A stretch of DNA of 64,000 bases from an uncultured bacterium (GCA_938031185.1 CALHGX010000015.1:1-64000), one strand, 5' to 3'. Shown: positions 51,241 through 60,584, numbered from the stretch's first letter. The notes: generated by a model from the letters alone, not told the origin. A program made the numbers and translations.

Positions 51241-52745
51241 GACATCATACGAGGGAAGAAATCGAGGCCGCGGCCCACGAACAAATGGCGGCTTTGGAGG
51301 GCGTGGCGCTGACGCCCAAGGAACGCCTCGCCATTCCGCCGCAGGAAATGCCGGCTCAGGATCCAGTGGCCCGACGCCGGAACATGCAGGAAGTGGCGCT
51401 GGGTTACACGGCGACGCAGGCGCGGCTGGAGTCTTTGCGATGCCTGCAGTGCCGCAATGCGCCGTGTGTCGAGGGCTGTCCGGTTCGAATTGATATTCCG
51501 GCTTTCCTTAAGGCGGCCGCGGAAGGGGATTTCCAAGCGGCGGTGGATATCATCAAGCGCAACAGTCTTCTGCCTGCGGTTTGCGGCCGGGTGTGTCCTC
51601 AAGAGACGCAATGCCAGGCGCCCTGCACCGTGGGACGATCCCTGAAGGATGCGGCCAAGGCCGTTTCCATTGGCCGTGTCGAGCGCTATGTGGCCGATAG
51701 GGAGCGTGACCAGGGGCGGGCGCAATTGCCTGCCATCAAGCCGGCAACCGGCTTTCGGGTGGCTGTGATCGGCAGCGGGCCGGCGGGAATCACCGTGGCG
51801 GCGGATCTCCGGCGGGAAGGGCATGCGGTCACCATTTTTGAGGCGTTTCACAAGCCGGGCGGTGTCATGGTGTACGGTATTCCGGAATTCCGGCTGCCGA
51901 AGAAGATCGTGGAAGCGGAGATTCACGCGTTGGAGGCCATGGGCGTGGAGATTCGCACCGATTTCGTCGTGGGACGAACCCGAAAACTGACCGATCTCAT
52001 GGAGAAGGACGGTTATGACGCGGTCTTTGTCGGCTCGGGGGCGGGTCTGCCAAAGTTCATGGGCATTGAGGGGGAGAACTTGGTGGGCGTTTTTTCCGCG
52101 AACGAATACCTGACGCGGGTGAATCTGATGAAGGCCTATGATTTTGAACGCGCCGACACACCGCTTTTCCGGTCGCGGGTGGTGGTGGTTCTGGGTGGCG
52201 GCAATGTGGCGATGGATGCCGCGCGAACGGCGGTTCGTTTGGGGGCGACAGAAGTGCATCTGGTCTATCGGCGGACGGAAGCGGAAATGCCGGCGCGGGT
52301 CGAGGAAGTGGCGCATGCCAAAGAAGAAGGAGTGGTCTTCCACCTTCTACAGAACGCCAAACGGATCATGGGCGACGAGCAAGGGCTTGTGAAGGCGGTG
52401 GAGTGCTTGCGGTATGAGCTGGGCGCGCCCGACGATTCCGGCCGCCGCCGGCCGGTTGAAATCAAGGGCAGTGAATTCATCATGCCCTGCGACACCGTGA
52501 TCGTCGCGATTGGCAACGATTCGAATCCCCTGATTCGCCAGACGACACCGGGCCTGGTCACGACCAAGTGGGGCACGATTGTCGCCAACGAGGATGGCGC
52601 CACCTCCGTGCCGCGTGTTTACGCGGGGGGAGATATTGTGCTGGGGGCCGCGACGGTCATTCTGGCCATGGGGCAGGGGCGGCGGGCCGCGGCGGCCATT
52701 CACGAAATGCTAATGAGGGAAGGTCCCTATCGCCGCCGTCGCTGA
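51237..52745 (+). CDS. nfnB: NfnB/SudA-type flavoprotein (glutamate synthase small-chain-like)
   Basis: 502 residues from GTG 51237 (V-RHHTREEIEAAA), overlapping nfnA. N-terminal Fe-S domain has CLQCRNAPCVEGCP and CGRVCPQETQCQAPC, the ligands of two [4Fe-4S] clusters. FAD site VIGSGPAGITVAADL, NAD(P) site VVLGGGNVAMDAARTAVRLG, and a C-terminal GD loop (YAGGDIVLGAATV). Works with nfnA to balance NADH, NADPH and ferredoxin in anaerobes. GltD-like sequences alone cannot be excluded, but the pair decides it. Confidence 0.9.
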   Translation: MRHHTREEIEAAAHEQMAALEGVALTPKERLAIPPQEMPAQDPVARRRNMQEVALGYTATQARLESLRCLQCRNAPCVEGCPVRIDIPAFLKAAAEGDFQAAVDIIKRNSLLPAVCGRVCPQETQCQAPCTVGRSLKDAAKAVSIGRVERYVADRERDQGRAQLPAIKPATGFRVAVIGSGPAGITVAADLRREGHAVTIFEAFHKPGGVMVYGIPEFRLPKKIVEAEIHALEAMGVEIRTDFVVGRTRKLTDLMEKDGYDAVFVGSGAGLPKFMGIEGENLVGVFSANEYLTRVNLMKAYDFERADTPLFRSRVVVVLGGGNVAMDAARTAVRLGATEVHLVYRRTEAEMPARVEEVAHAKEEGVVFHLLQNAKRIMGDEQGLVKAVECLRYELGAPDDSGRRRPVEIKGSEFIMPCDTVIVAIGNDSNPLIRQTTPGLVTTKWGTIVANEDGATSVPRVYAGGDIVLGAATVILAMGQGRRAAAAIHEMLMREGPYRRRR

Positions 52746-53380
52746 TCGGCGGGCGTTTTGCCGCGCGGATGGCGCGACGGATTGGCCCCCGCCTCCGTCT
52801 TCGCAGGAAATGCTTCCTCGACCATTTCCAGCAGCAGGTGAATGAGCACTTGGTGCGCTTCCTGGATTCGGGCGGTCTCGTCGCTCGGAACGATCAGTTC
52901 AAGATCCGACATGCCCGCCAAGCGTCCCCCGTCGCGCCCGAGGAAAGAGACCACCTTGATGCGGCGGTGGCGAGCGGCGTCTGCCGCGCGGAGCAGATTT
53001 TCAGCGTTGCCGCTGGTGCTGAAGATTACAATCAAGTCGCCCGGTCGGCCGAGGCCTTCCACCTGACGGCGGAAGACCTCGTCATAGCCGAAATCGTTGG
53101 CAATACAGGTCAGGGCTGTTGGGTCCGCGACCAACGCGACGGCCGGAAGCGACGGCCGGTTGAAAAGAAAACGGCCGACCAGTTCTTCGGCCATGTGGAG
53201 GGCTTCGGCGGCGCTCCCGCCATTGCCGGCCGTCATCACCTTGTTCCCGCGCCGCAGCGTAGCGATCAACAAGCGGCCTATCTTTTCAATGAGCAGACGT
53301 TGTTTTTCGAGACGGCGAATGGTCTCGGCGCTGCGGAGTATGCTGCGGGATATATTGGCGCGATAGGCGGCGTGAGGCAT
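52727..53380 (-). CDS. gmhA: SIS-domain protein, phosphoheptose isomerase-like (GmhA)
   Basis: 217 residues from ATG 53380, behind AAGGAAGG. GmhA motifs: TAGNGGSAAEALHMAEELVGRF, FSTSGNAENLLRAADAA and ARIQEAHQVLIHLLLEMVE with the catalytic His and Glu. Makes the heptose phosphate used for LPS core or S-layer glycans. Its 3' end overlaps the end of nfnB by 19 bases on the other strand. Confidence 0.87.
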   Translation of the reverse strand: MPHAAYRANISRSILRSAETIRRLEKQRLLIEKIGRLLIATLRRGNKVMTAGNGGSAAEALHMAEELVGRFLFNRPSLPAVALVADPTALTCIANDFGYDEVFRRQVEGLGRPGDLIVIFSTSGNAENLLRAADAARHRRIKVVSFLGRDGGRLAGMSDLELIVPSDETARIQEAHQVLIHLLLEMVEEAFPAKTEAGANPSRHPRGKTPADQRRRR

Positions 53381-53413
53381 TGCTTCCTTCCTTTCCATTC
53401 CACCACCCGCGTG

Positions 53414-53419
53414 TATAAT
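53414..53419 (+). promoter_or_regulatory. Perfect -10 box, probable leaderless promoter
   Basis: TATAAT (53414-53419) ends 6 bases before the ATG at 53426, so a start 7 bases downstream of the hexamer falls on or at the A of the ATG. A weak -35 (TTTCCA, 53392-53397) is 16 bases upstream. There is no ribosome site before the ATG. Suggests a leaderless mRNA for the MEMO fusion. Confidence 0.45.
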
Positions 53420-53425
53420 TCGAGC

Positions 53426-55033
53426 ATGAGGCGTGCTTCAACCAAAAAAAGCGCAGCCGGCTTGGCGCGAAGGATAGGATTTGTGCTCACGCTGGGTGCG
53501 GCGGTTGCCATCGGGGAGACGAAACCGGCGGGCGCAGACAGCGGTCGCGGCATGCGTCTTCCGGCCGTGGCGGGCGCTTTCTATCCCGCTGAACGCGCGG
53601 AACTGGAGCGGATGGTTGTGTCGAAGCTGCTTGCCGCTGCCCCAGGCGAGCCGCGAAGGCGCCTTTTGGCGGCCGTCGCGCCGCATGCGGGTTATGTTTT
53701 TTCGGGGGATTGCGCCGCCGCCCTTTACACCACCCTTTCGGGGCAGCCGTATGATCGGGTGATCGTTTTGGGGCCGAGCCATTACGGTCGGTTTACCGGT
53801 GTAGCCGTTCCGGGGAGTGAGTTGACAGGGTGGCGGACGCCGTTGGGGACGGTTCGCCTGGATGCGGAGCTCAGGGCGGACGTGGCGGGCAAACCCGGTT
53901 TTACGGACTGGCTGGCTGCGGCGGACCGTCGGGAACATTCGATCGAGGTGCAAGTGCCTTTTTTGCAGTGCGTGTTGACCAATTTCGCTTTTTTACCGCT
54001 GCTGTGCGGTCGGCTGGATGAAGAGGCGATCGAGTCCTGCGCCCGCGCATTGGCGCCCTGGATGCACTCCAACACGCTGCTGATCGCCTCTTCGGATTTC
54101 ACGCATTATGGGGCCAACTACGGATTCATGCCGTTTACGACGAATATTAGGGACCATTTGTACGAGTGGCTGGATGGGGCGGCGGGACGCGTGGCGGCGC
54201 TCGACGAGGCGGGGTTTCGAGAGCATCTCAGAACAAAGGGCGACACAATTTGCGGCGAGGGGCCCATCCGGCTGCTGATGGCGACCCTTCGGCTGGCAGG
54301 GACGCCGGTTGCGGGCTCTGTCCTGAAGCGGTATACATCGGGCGATGTCGTCGGAGACTTTCAGAACTCGGTATCCTACGCCGCGATCGGCTTTTTTGGC
54401 ATGGAGTCGGCGCCAGACATGCGCCAGAAGGAGGCGGCGGTGAAAGAACATCGAGTGAAGGAACACCGAAGCGGACGCTGGAGTCCGGAGTTGTCGGATG
54501 AGGAGCAGAGCACCTTGTATGGGCTGGTGATGGACACCTTGGAGTGGTGCGTGCGCGGCCGCCGAGGGGCTTTTGCCTTCGATCGCTACACGCTGACGCC
54601 GAACTTGCGGCGGGAGATGGCCACGTTTGTGACGCTCAAGAAGGACGGGCGCTTGCGAGGTTGCATTGGCTCGCTGGAGGCGGAGGAGCCGCTGTATCTT
54701 TCCGCCCATCACAACGCCATCAACGCCGCGCTGCGTGATCCGCGGTTCCCGCCTGTTCGTCCCGAAGAACTGGAGGGGTTGAGCGTGGACGTTTCGATCC
54801 TGAGCCCGCTTCGGGACATCGGCTCGCCGGCAGAATTTCGGATCGGGGAACAAGGCGTCATTCTGGAGAAAGGTTTTCACCGCGCGGTGTATTTGCCGGA
54901 GGTGGCTTTGGAGCAGGGATGGACCATGGAAGAGACGTTGTCCTCGTTGAGCATGAAGGCGGGCTTGCCGCCGGATGCCTGGCGTCAGGGCTGCTCGTTC
55001 AAGGTTTTCGAGAGCGTTGTCTTGTCCAGATAA
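53426..55033 (+). CDS. Exported MEMO-AMMECR1 fusion (AmmeMemoRadiSam B-A)
   Basis: 535 residues from ATG 53426; the frame extends far upstream but that is antisense to gmhA. Residues 1-38 are a signal peptide (basic start, VLTLGAAVAIG, cleavage near AGADS). Residues 45-345 are MEMO with metal-like residues His87 (APHAGYVFSG), His119 (GPSHYGRFTG) and Cys276 (ICGEGP), matching human MEMO1 His49, His81, Cys244. From about 350 it is AMMECR1 (LRGCIGSLEA). These are usually cytoplasmic, together with a radical SAM partner not present here. Function unknown; possibly periplasmic redox or metal chemistry. Confidence 0.9.
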   Translation: MRRASTKKSAAGLARRIGFVLTLGAAVAIGETKPAGADSGRGMRLPAVAGAFYPAERAELERMVVSKLLAAAPGEPRRRLLAAVAPHAGYVFSGDCAAALYTTLSGQPYDRVIVLGPSHYGRFTGVAVPGSELTGWRTPLGTVRLDAELRADVAGKPGFTDWLAAADRREHSIEVQVPFLQCVLTNFAFLPLLCGRLDEEAIESCARALAPWMHSNTLLIASSDFTHYGANYGFMPFTTNIRDHLYEWLDGAAGRVAALDEAGFREHLRTKGDTICGEGPIRLLMATLRLAGTPVAGSVLKRYTSGDVVGDFQNSVSYAAIGFFGMESAPDMRQKEAAVKEHRVKEHRSGRWSPELSDEEQSTLYGLVMDTLEWCVRGRRGAFAFDRYTLTPNLRREMATFVTLKKDGRLRGCIGSLEAEEPLYLSAHHNAINAALRDPRFPPVRPEELEGLSVDVSILSPLRDIGSPAEFRIGEQGVILEKGFHRAVYLPEVALEQGWTMEETLSSLSMKAGLPPDAWRQGCSFKVFESVVLSR

Positions 55034-55040
55034 GCCGTTG

Positions 55041-55289
55041 ATGAACACGCGAGCCAGGCCGCCTGTCAGTGTGATTTCCGCCGGGGTGCAGTTTGCCGTG
55101 TGTGTGCTGGTCTCGCTGTGGCTAGGCTATCAGGCCGACCGCCGGTTCGACGCGACGCCTTGGGGCACACTAGCGGGAATGATCATCGGCATGGTGGCGG
55201 GAACATGGTCCGTGCTGCGCCCGCTTTGGCGGGAGGCGGAGCAAAATGGAGAAGAGGGAAATAGACAGGACGCGAAGAGGAGGCGGTAA
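55041..55289 (+). CDS. AtpZ/AtpI family small membrane protein
   Basis: 82 residues from ATG 55041. Two membrane segments (VQFAVCVLVSLWLGY and GTLAGMIIGMVAGTWSVL) flank YQADRRFDATPWG, the family's conserved D-x2-F-x-T-P-x-G element. AtpZ normally heads an ATP synthase operon; none is here. Following gene starts 4 bases later. Confidence 0.8.
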   Translation: MNTRARPPVSVISAGVQFAVCVLVSLWLGYQADRRFDATPWGTLAGMIIGMVAGTWSVLRPLWREAEQNGEEGNRQDAKRRR

Positions 55290-55293
55290 GACA

Positions 55294-56142
55294 ATGAAGC
55301 TTGGGATTCATGCATATGCATGGTGTTCACAGTGGAGCAACGAGACCTTGGGACTGATTGATCGGGTCAAGGCCCTCGGTTTGGATTTTATCGAGATTCC
55401 GCTGATGTGTCTGGAGACGTATGACGCGAAGGCCATCCGGCGGCGACTGAACAACGCGGGGCTGGACGCCGTAACGTCCACTGTTCTGTTGGGAGAGACG
55501 GATATTACCAGCGATCAGCCGGCCATCCGCGCGAAGGGGGTGGATTACCTAAAGGCTTGCGTGGATGCCACCGCGGGAATCGGCGCGAGAAGCTTTTCTG
55601 GAGTGATTTACTCGCAACACGTGAAAGCGGCTGTTCGCCGGCCCGGAGCCGATGAGTGGAAATGGTCGGCCGACGCCTTGCGGGCTGTGGCCGATCACGC
55701 GAAGCCGGCCGGGGTAACGTTGGGCATCGAACCTGTGAACCGCTATGAAACGTATCTGGTGAACACCTGCGCCCAAGCCCTGGAGCTGAAACGGATGATC
55801 GGCCGTGAGAACATTCGGGTGCATCTGGACACGTATCACATGAACATCGAGGAGAAGAGTTTCTATGATGCGACGCGATTGGCCGGCGGGGACTTGATTC
55901 ACTACCACTTGTGCGAAAACGACCGGGGAATCCCCGGCACCGGACACGTGGATTGGGATGGGATCTTTCGCGCGCTGGCGGAAATCGGCTACACCGGCTA
56001 TGCGGCACTCGAGTCTTTTGTGGATTGCACGGACAACATGAACACTTGGGTTTGGCGGCAACTCGCGCGGGATGGAGACACCTTGGTGCGCGAAGGTGTG
56101 GCCTTTATTCACGGCATGATGAGCAAACACGGCTTGCGCTAG
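55294..56142 (+). CDS. Sugar phosphate isomerase/epimerase (D-tagatose/psicose 3-epimerase type)
   Basis: 282 residues from ATG 55294 behind AAGAGGAGG. TIM-barrel AP-endonuclease-2 fold. Catalytic pattern of the family: GIEPVNRYETYLVNT (Glu), VHLDTYHMNIEE (Asp, His), LIHYHLCENDRGIPGTGHVDW (His, Glu) and ALESF (Glu), the metal and base residues of D-psicose 3-epimerase. Probably a ketose C-3 epimerase; substrate unproven. It is coupled to AtpZ. Confidence 0.88.
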   Translation: MKLGIHAYAWCSQWSNETLGLIDRVKALGLDFIEIPLMCLETYDAKAIRRRLNNAGLDAVTSTVLLGETDITSDQPAIRAKGVDYLKACVDATAGIGARSFSGVIYSQHVKAAVRRPGADEWKWSADALRAVADHAKPAGVTLGIEPVNRYETYLVNTCAQALELKRMIGRENIRVHLDTYHMNIEEKSFYDATRLAGGDLIHYHLCENDRGIPGTGHVDWDGIFRALAEIGYTGYAALESFVDCTDNMNTWVWRQLARDGDTLVREGVAFIHGMMSKHGLR

Positions 56143-56226
56143 GCGCGGTGAAGCCTGTTGCGCTGGTGCCGCGCTATATGCCAGAATTACGACTGAATGT
56201 CTAGGCATGCAGATTGCGGGGAAAGC

Positions 56227-57420
56227 ATGAAGGTTGAACTGGTATCTGGAGTGTATTGGGTCGGGGCGGTGGATTGGGCCGTGCGGCGGTTTCATGGGTT
56301 TGAGCTGTCCACCCATCATGGAACCACCTACAACGCTTATCTCATACAGGATCGGTTGAACGTGCTGGTGGACACGGTATGGACACCGTTCCAAGAGGTG
56401 CTGCTGGGGCATATCCGCGAGATCATGGATCCGGCGGATCTGGACTTGATTGTCCTTAACCACGCCGAGGTGGATCATTCGGGGACCATTGCGCGTCTTG
56501 TGGAGCTTTGCCCCAAGGCGAGAATCGTGGTGTCTCGCAGGGGCGCTGAGAGCATTCCCGGGCACTACCACAAGATGTGGAAGTTGGAAGCGGTGGAAAC
56601 AGGGAAGCGCATACCCATCGGCAACAACGAGCTGTTGTTCATCGAAGCCCCCATGCTGCACTGGCCGGACAGCATGTTCACGTATTTGACGGGGCACGCC
56701 ATTCTGATGCCGAACGACGCGTTCGGCCAACATTATGCCACCGCCTTCCGCTTCAACGATCAGGTGGATGAAACGACGTTGATCGAGGAGGCGCTGAAGT
56801 ACTACGTGAACATTCTTACGCCGTTCAGCGACCGGGTGACGCGCAAGATCGAGGAATGGCGTGGATTGAATTTGCCGTTGCGGATGATTGCGCCGAGCCA
56901 TGGCGTGATTTGGCGCGCGAATCCCGGGCAGATCGTGGATCGCTACTTGGAATGGGCGGCGCAGAAGACGAGCCGCCAGGCGGTGGTGATCTTCGACACG
57001 ATGTGGAACGCCACGGCGCGGATGGCCGATGCGGTGGCAGAGGGGTTGGCGGAAGCAGGTATTCCTCACAAGGTGTTTCATGCCGCGTTGAGCGACCGCA
57101 ACGACCTGTTGGTGGAGATATTCAAGGCCGGTCTGGTGGTGTTGGGATCATGCACCTTCAACAGCGGAATCCTGCCCAGCTTGGCGCCGGTGGTGGAAGA
57201 GCTTCATGGGCTGCGCATGAAGCACAAGCTGGGCGCTGCGTTCGGCTCGTACGGATGGAGCGGGGAGAGCGTCAAGATGCTTGAAGGCCGGTTGCAGGAA
57301 GCCGGGTTAACCATTGCCCAGCCGGGACTGCGGGTTAAGTGGCAGCCGTCCGATGAAGACCTCCAGTCCTGCCGGCAGTTTGGGCGGGCATTGGCCCAGA
57401 AATTGATCGAATCCACCTGA
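56227..57420 (+). CDS. fprA: A-type flavoprotein (flavodiiron, FprA family)
   Basis: 397 residues from ATG 56227, GGGGAAAG upstream. Beta-lactamase-like diiron domain: H-x-E-x-D-H as HAEVDH (79-84), His145 in MLHWPDSMF, Asp164 in NDAFGQH and a His in APSHG. The C-terminal flavodoxin domain starts about residue 255 (VVIFDTMWNATARMADAVAEG). Reduces O2 to water or NO to N2O, protecting anaerobes. Typical family length. Confidence 0.94.
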   Translation: MKVELVSGVYWVGAVDWAVRRFHGFELSTHHGTTYNAYLIQDRLNVLVDTVWTPFQEVLLGHIREIMDPADLDLIVLNHAEVDHSGTIARLVELCPKARIVVSRRGAESIPGHYHKMWKLEAVETGKRIPIGNNELLFIEAPMLHWPDSMFTYLTGHAILMPNDAFGQHYATAFRFNDQVDETTLIEEALKYYVNILTPFSDRVTRKIEEWRGLNLPLRMIAPSHGVIWRANPGQIVDRYLEWAAQKTSRQAVVIFDTMWNATARMADAVAEGLAEAGIPHKVFHAALSDRNDLLVEIFKAGLVVLGSCTFNSGILPSLAPVVEELHGLRMKHKLGAAFGSYGWSGESVKMLEGRLQEAGLTIAQPGLRVKWQPSDEDLQSCRQFGRALAQKLIEST

Positions 57421-57469
57421 CGAAGAACAGCGGCCTTACGCAAGCGTGCGGGTCGCGCGTGTCCAACTG

Positions 57470-59173
57470 TCAGAAGAAGGCGGCGGCCAGCGTCTCTTCG
57501 GCGGCGGCAATCCAGTCGCGGGAAAACCGGTTGCGAGCCTTGACGAACACCCGGCGCGAAGCCACCCGATTGGTGAGGCGGGCGGCGCCGTAGCGGTCCA
57601 GCAGGTGCAGCGGATGGCGACGGATTTCCTCGATCAGTGTATCCAACACGTCCAGAGGCTCTTCGGTCGCCGGTTGCAATACGAACTGCCACAAGGTGTC
57701 GGGTTCCTGCCGAATGGCTTGGCGGACTAGGCGGGCCAACTGCGACCTGCTGGCGTAGAAGTTCTCCCCGCGCAAAAACAGCGCTCTTCGGATGTGGCGC
57801 CCTGGAATCGGGCCGTTTTGCCACTCGTCGGGCCATCGGAGAAGAACGCGCTCAGCAAACAGGTCCGGGAGTTGCCGGCCAACAAACCGACGGGTGGGGC
57901 AGTCGGGGTTGAGCCTCGGATGCGTCGCCAGAAACTGTTCGATCGCGCGCATGTCCTCTGTTGTCATGCTCGGGGTCGCGTGGACGGCATAGGGCGGGCG
58001 ATTGTCGGCGTGAAGGCCCATGGTCCGGCGACGGGCACGAAGCGGCGTGCCGGGCAGAAGAAGGGTTTGCAGGCACTGAACGCGGACATTTCTCTTGCGC
58101 AAGGCCCAGCGGATAGAGGTCCGGACGTCGCGCACTTTCTGCCGCGGCAAGCCGTACATCACGTCCAGCGTGACTCGGATGCGGTGGGCCGACAAGCGCC
58201 GTATGCCCTGTGCCAGGCGGGGCAGATCGGTTGGCCGTTGAATGGCCCGGAGGACAGTCGGGTCCCGGCTTTGCATCCCGACTTCCAGTTCTAAGAAGCC
58301 GGCTTCGGACAGCAGGGCCGCCTGACGTGCCGTGATGGATTCGGCATTGATTTCCGCGAAAAAGCGCATGCGACGATTTCGGTTGATCTCACGCAACCCG
58401 GCCAACAGCTCGTCGAAGTTCGCCCGCTGGTTGAACGTCGGGTCTATGAACCGAATCAGCCTTGCTCCTCGGTTCGCAAGAACCCGCGTGTGGCTCAGTA
58501 CTTGAGCGACCGGCAGACGGGACACGGGGCCAAGGAGACGCCCGTATCGGCAATAGGCGCAGCGCATGGGGCATCCGCGTGAAGCCTCGAGGTAGGCCAC
58601 GCCGTTTTCGTCTGGCGCCCATCCCTCGTTCTCAGGGGGGGGAAGCACCTCGGCCAGTGGGCGGCGCGGCGGGCGGTGGCGGCCCCAGCAATAGGAACGG
58701 CCGGTCCGCCAAGCTATGTTCTGAAAATCCGGTGGTGGGCCGCCACGGAACGTTCGCAGAATGGCGGGAAACACACCTTCTCCCTCCCCGATGGCGATGG
58801 CGTCGGCGAGAGCCTGCCGGAAAAGAAAGGGATGATGCTTGGCGGTTTCAGGGCCGCCGAGGGCGATGCGCAGGCGAGGCAGGCGATCTCGCGCAAGACG
58901 GACAAGCCGCAGTGTGCTTTCTATGTTCCACAGGTAGAGCGTGCCGACCAGGACGTCAGGGCAGAGTTCGGCCAGCCGCTTCGCCAGGGAGGGAAGAGCA
59001 AGTTGGTGTTCGGCGCGGGATGGAATGAGGAACTCGAAGTGGCGTCCTTCACCGGCCTGCTCGGCGGCCCAACGAAGGTAGAAGGCGGCCAGGAAGATGT
59101 TTTCGTGGGCGGCGCCGGTGTCGTTATCCGTCTGAGGCAGTTGAAGGAAGACCACTTTTTTTTTCGCTGCCAT
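57470..59173 (-). CDS. B12-binding radical SAM protein
   Basis: 567 residues from ATG 59173, with AAAGAGACGG upstream. N-terminal cobalamin-binding-like half (VFLQLPQTDNDTGAAHEN, ALGGPETAKHHP), then the radical SAM core with C-P-M-R-C-A-Y-C (C-x3-C-x2-C) in EASRGCPMRCAYC. The C-terminal half is DUF4080-like. Acts on methyl or methylthio chemistry, substrate unknown. Starts a minus-strand run that is opposite to fprA. Confidence 0.85.
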   Translation of the reverse strand: MAAKKKVVFLQLPQTDNDTGAAHENIFLAAFYLRWAAEQAGEGRHFEFLIPSRAEHQLALPSLAKRLAELCPDVLVGTLYLWNIESTLRLVRLARDRLPRLRIALGGPETAKHHPFLFRQALADAIAIGEGEGVFPAILRTFRGGPPPDFQNIAWRTGRSYCWGRHRPPRRPLAEVLPPPENEGWAPDENGVAYLEASRGCPMRCAYCRYGRLLGPVSRLPVAQVLSHTRVLANRGARLIRFIDPTFNQRANFDELLAGLREINRNRRMRFFAEINAESITARQAALLSEAGFLELEVGMQSRDPTVLRAIQRPTDLPRLAQGIRRLSAHRIRVTLDVMYGLPRQKVRDVRTSIRWALRKRNVRVQCLQTLLLPGTPLRARRRTMGLHADNRPPYAVHATPSMTTEDMRAIEQFLATHPRLNPDCPTRRFVGRQLPDLFAERVLLRWPDEWQNGPIPGRHIRRALFLRGENFYASRSQLARLVRQAIRQEPDTLWQFVLQPATEEPLDVLDTLIEEIRRHPLHLLDRYGAARLTNRVASRRVFVKARNRFSRDWIAAAEETLAAAFF

Positions 59174-59199
59174 GCGATCCGTCTCTTTGCGAACAGGCG

Positions 59200-60561
59200 T
59201 TAAATGCGGCGTTTGCTCCAGCGATCGAGCAGGAACCAGGCGGCAATCAAGGTGCCGTTCATGATAATGGAGGCCGCCATGGCCCACCAGATTCCGTCCG
59301 TTGCCGGACGCCACCACTTGGCGCCTGCAAGCGCCAGCGGGGCCTGCAATCCCCAGAGCGTTACGATCGTCAGAATCATGGGCACCAGCGTGTCACCAGC
59401 TCCACTCAAGGCGCGGGTCAACACGATGCCGACGGCTGCAAAGATGTAGAACGGCGAGAGTATGCGCAGGAAGCGACTGCCGATGGCGACCACCTCGGGA
59501 TCGCTGTTGAACAAGGCGATCAGGTGAGGGGCAGCGGCGAACAGGAGGACGCCGCTGGCGACCATGATGGCGCCGTCCATCGCCACGGCGGCCCACGCGG
59601 CGCGACGTGCTCGGGTCGGCTGTTCGGCGCCGAGGTTCTGGCCGACCATGGTCGCGGCGGCGCCGCCGAATGCGAAGGCGGGCATGAGCAGTATCATGTG
59701 AAATCGCATGCCGGTGCCGTATGCCGCGACGGCGGCCGTGCCGCAGCCGGCCACGATGCGCATCATGAAGGCATTGACGAGGCTGCGAGAAAGCATTTGC
59801 CCCGAACCGGGAATACCGATGCGCAGAATGCGTCCGCAGCGCGCGCGGTCCGGCTTCCATGCGGAAAGAGGAACGGTCAAAGCGGCGGACCCGGTCGCCA
59901 GGCTACGCACGGCCAGAGCGGCGCCGGCGGCTTGGGACAGGACGGTAGCGATGGCGGCGCCGCGAACACCCAATGCCGGTACCGGCCCCAATCCGAAAAT
60001 CAGCAGCGGGTCCAACACAATGTTCAGCAGGTTGGCGAGTCCCATGGCGTACATGGGCCTCAGAGTGTCGCCGGCTCCTTGCAACGCGGCGTTTGCGAGG
60101 AAAAGAAGGAAAACAGAGAAGCTGCCCAGCAGATTGACGCGAAGGTAGTCCGCGCCGGCCGCGATGACGTCGGCTTCCGGTCCGAGCAAGCGAAGGAACG
60201 ATTCGGCGAACAGCCATCCCACCACACCCGACACGATACCCAGCGCCAGCGCCAGCGTGAGGGATTGGCCGGCGGCCCGTGCGGCTTCCGTAGGCCGCCC
60301 CCCTCCGATGGCGCGCGATACGACGGCCATCGTGCCCGTGGAAACGCCCATCAACATGGGGAACAGAAGCATGAGGATTGTGGCGCTCACGGCCACGGAA
60401 GCCAGCGCCTGCGGACCTAGGCGGCCAACCCAGAAAAGGTCTATGAGGCTTTGAACGTTCTGAAGCAGGGCCGAGGCCAGCATCGGTGCGGCCAAACGCA
60501 ACAACGCACGGCTGATGGAGCCGCCCAGGACGTGATTGGTCTTGTTGTCGAATGCCGTCAT
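59200..60561 (-). CDS. MATE-family multidrug/organic cation efflux protein
   Basis: 453 residues with about 12 membrane segments (for example MLASALLQNVQSLIDLFWVGRLG, ILMLLFPMLMGVSTGTMAVVSRAIGGG and AVGIVLTRALSGAGDTL). The N-terminal repeat LLRLAAPMLASALLQNVQSLIDLFWV and the second half FGGAAATMVGQNLGA follow the NorM/DinF plan. Na+- or H+-driven export of drugs or lipids. Between IMPase and the radical SAM gene; likely co-transcribed. Confidence 0.93.
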   Translation of the reverse strand: MTAFDNKTNHVLGGSISRALLRLAAPMLASALLQNVQSLIDLFWVGRLGPQALASVAVSATILMLLFPMLMGVSTGTMAVVSRAIGGGRPTEAARAAGQSLTLALALGIVSGVVGWLFAESFLRLLGPEADVIAAGADYLRVNLLGSFSVFLLFLANAALQGAGDTLRPMYAMGLANLLNIVLDPLLIFGLGPVPALGVRGAAIATVLSQAAGAALAVRSLATGSAALTVPLSAWKPDRARCGRILRIGIPGSGQMLSRSLVNAFMMRIVAGCGTAAVAAYGTGMRFHMILLMPAFAFGGAAATMVGQNLGAEQPTRARRAAWAAVAMDGAIMVASGVLLFAAAPHLIALFNSDPEVVAIGSRFLRILSPFYIFAAVGIVLTRALSGAGDTLVPMILTIVTLWGLQAPLALAGAKWWRPATDGIWWAMAASIIMNGTLIAAWFLLDRWSKRRI

Positions 60562-60584
60562 GTGGACTTGGCGACGGCCGACGA

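Noticed and set aside
55549-57081. 510-residue frame on the minus strand
   Set aside because: Antisense to the epimerase and fprA, which are certain.
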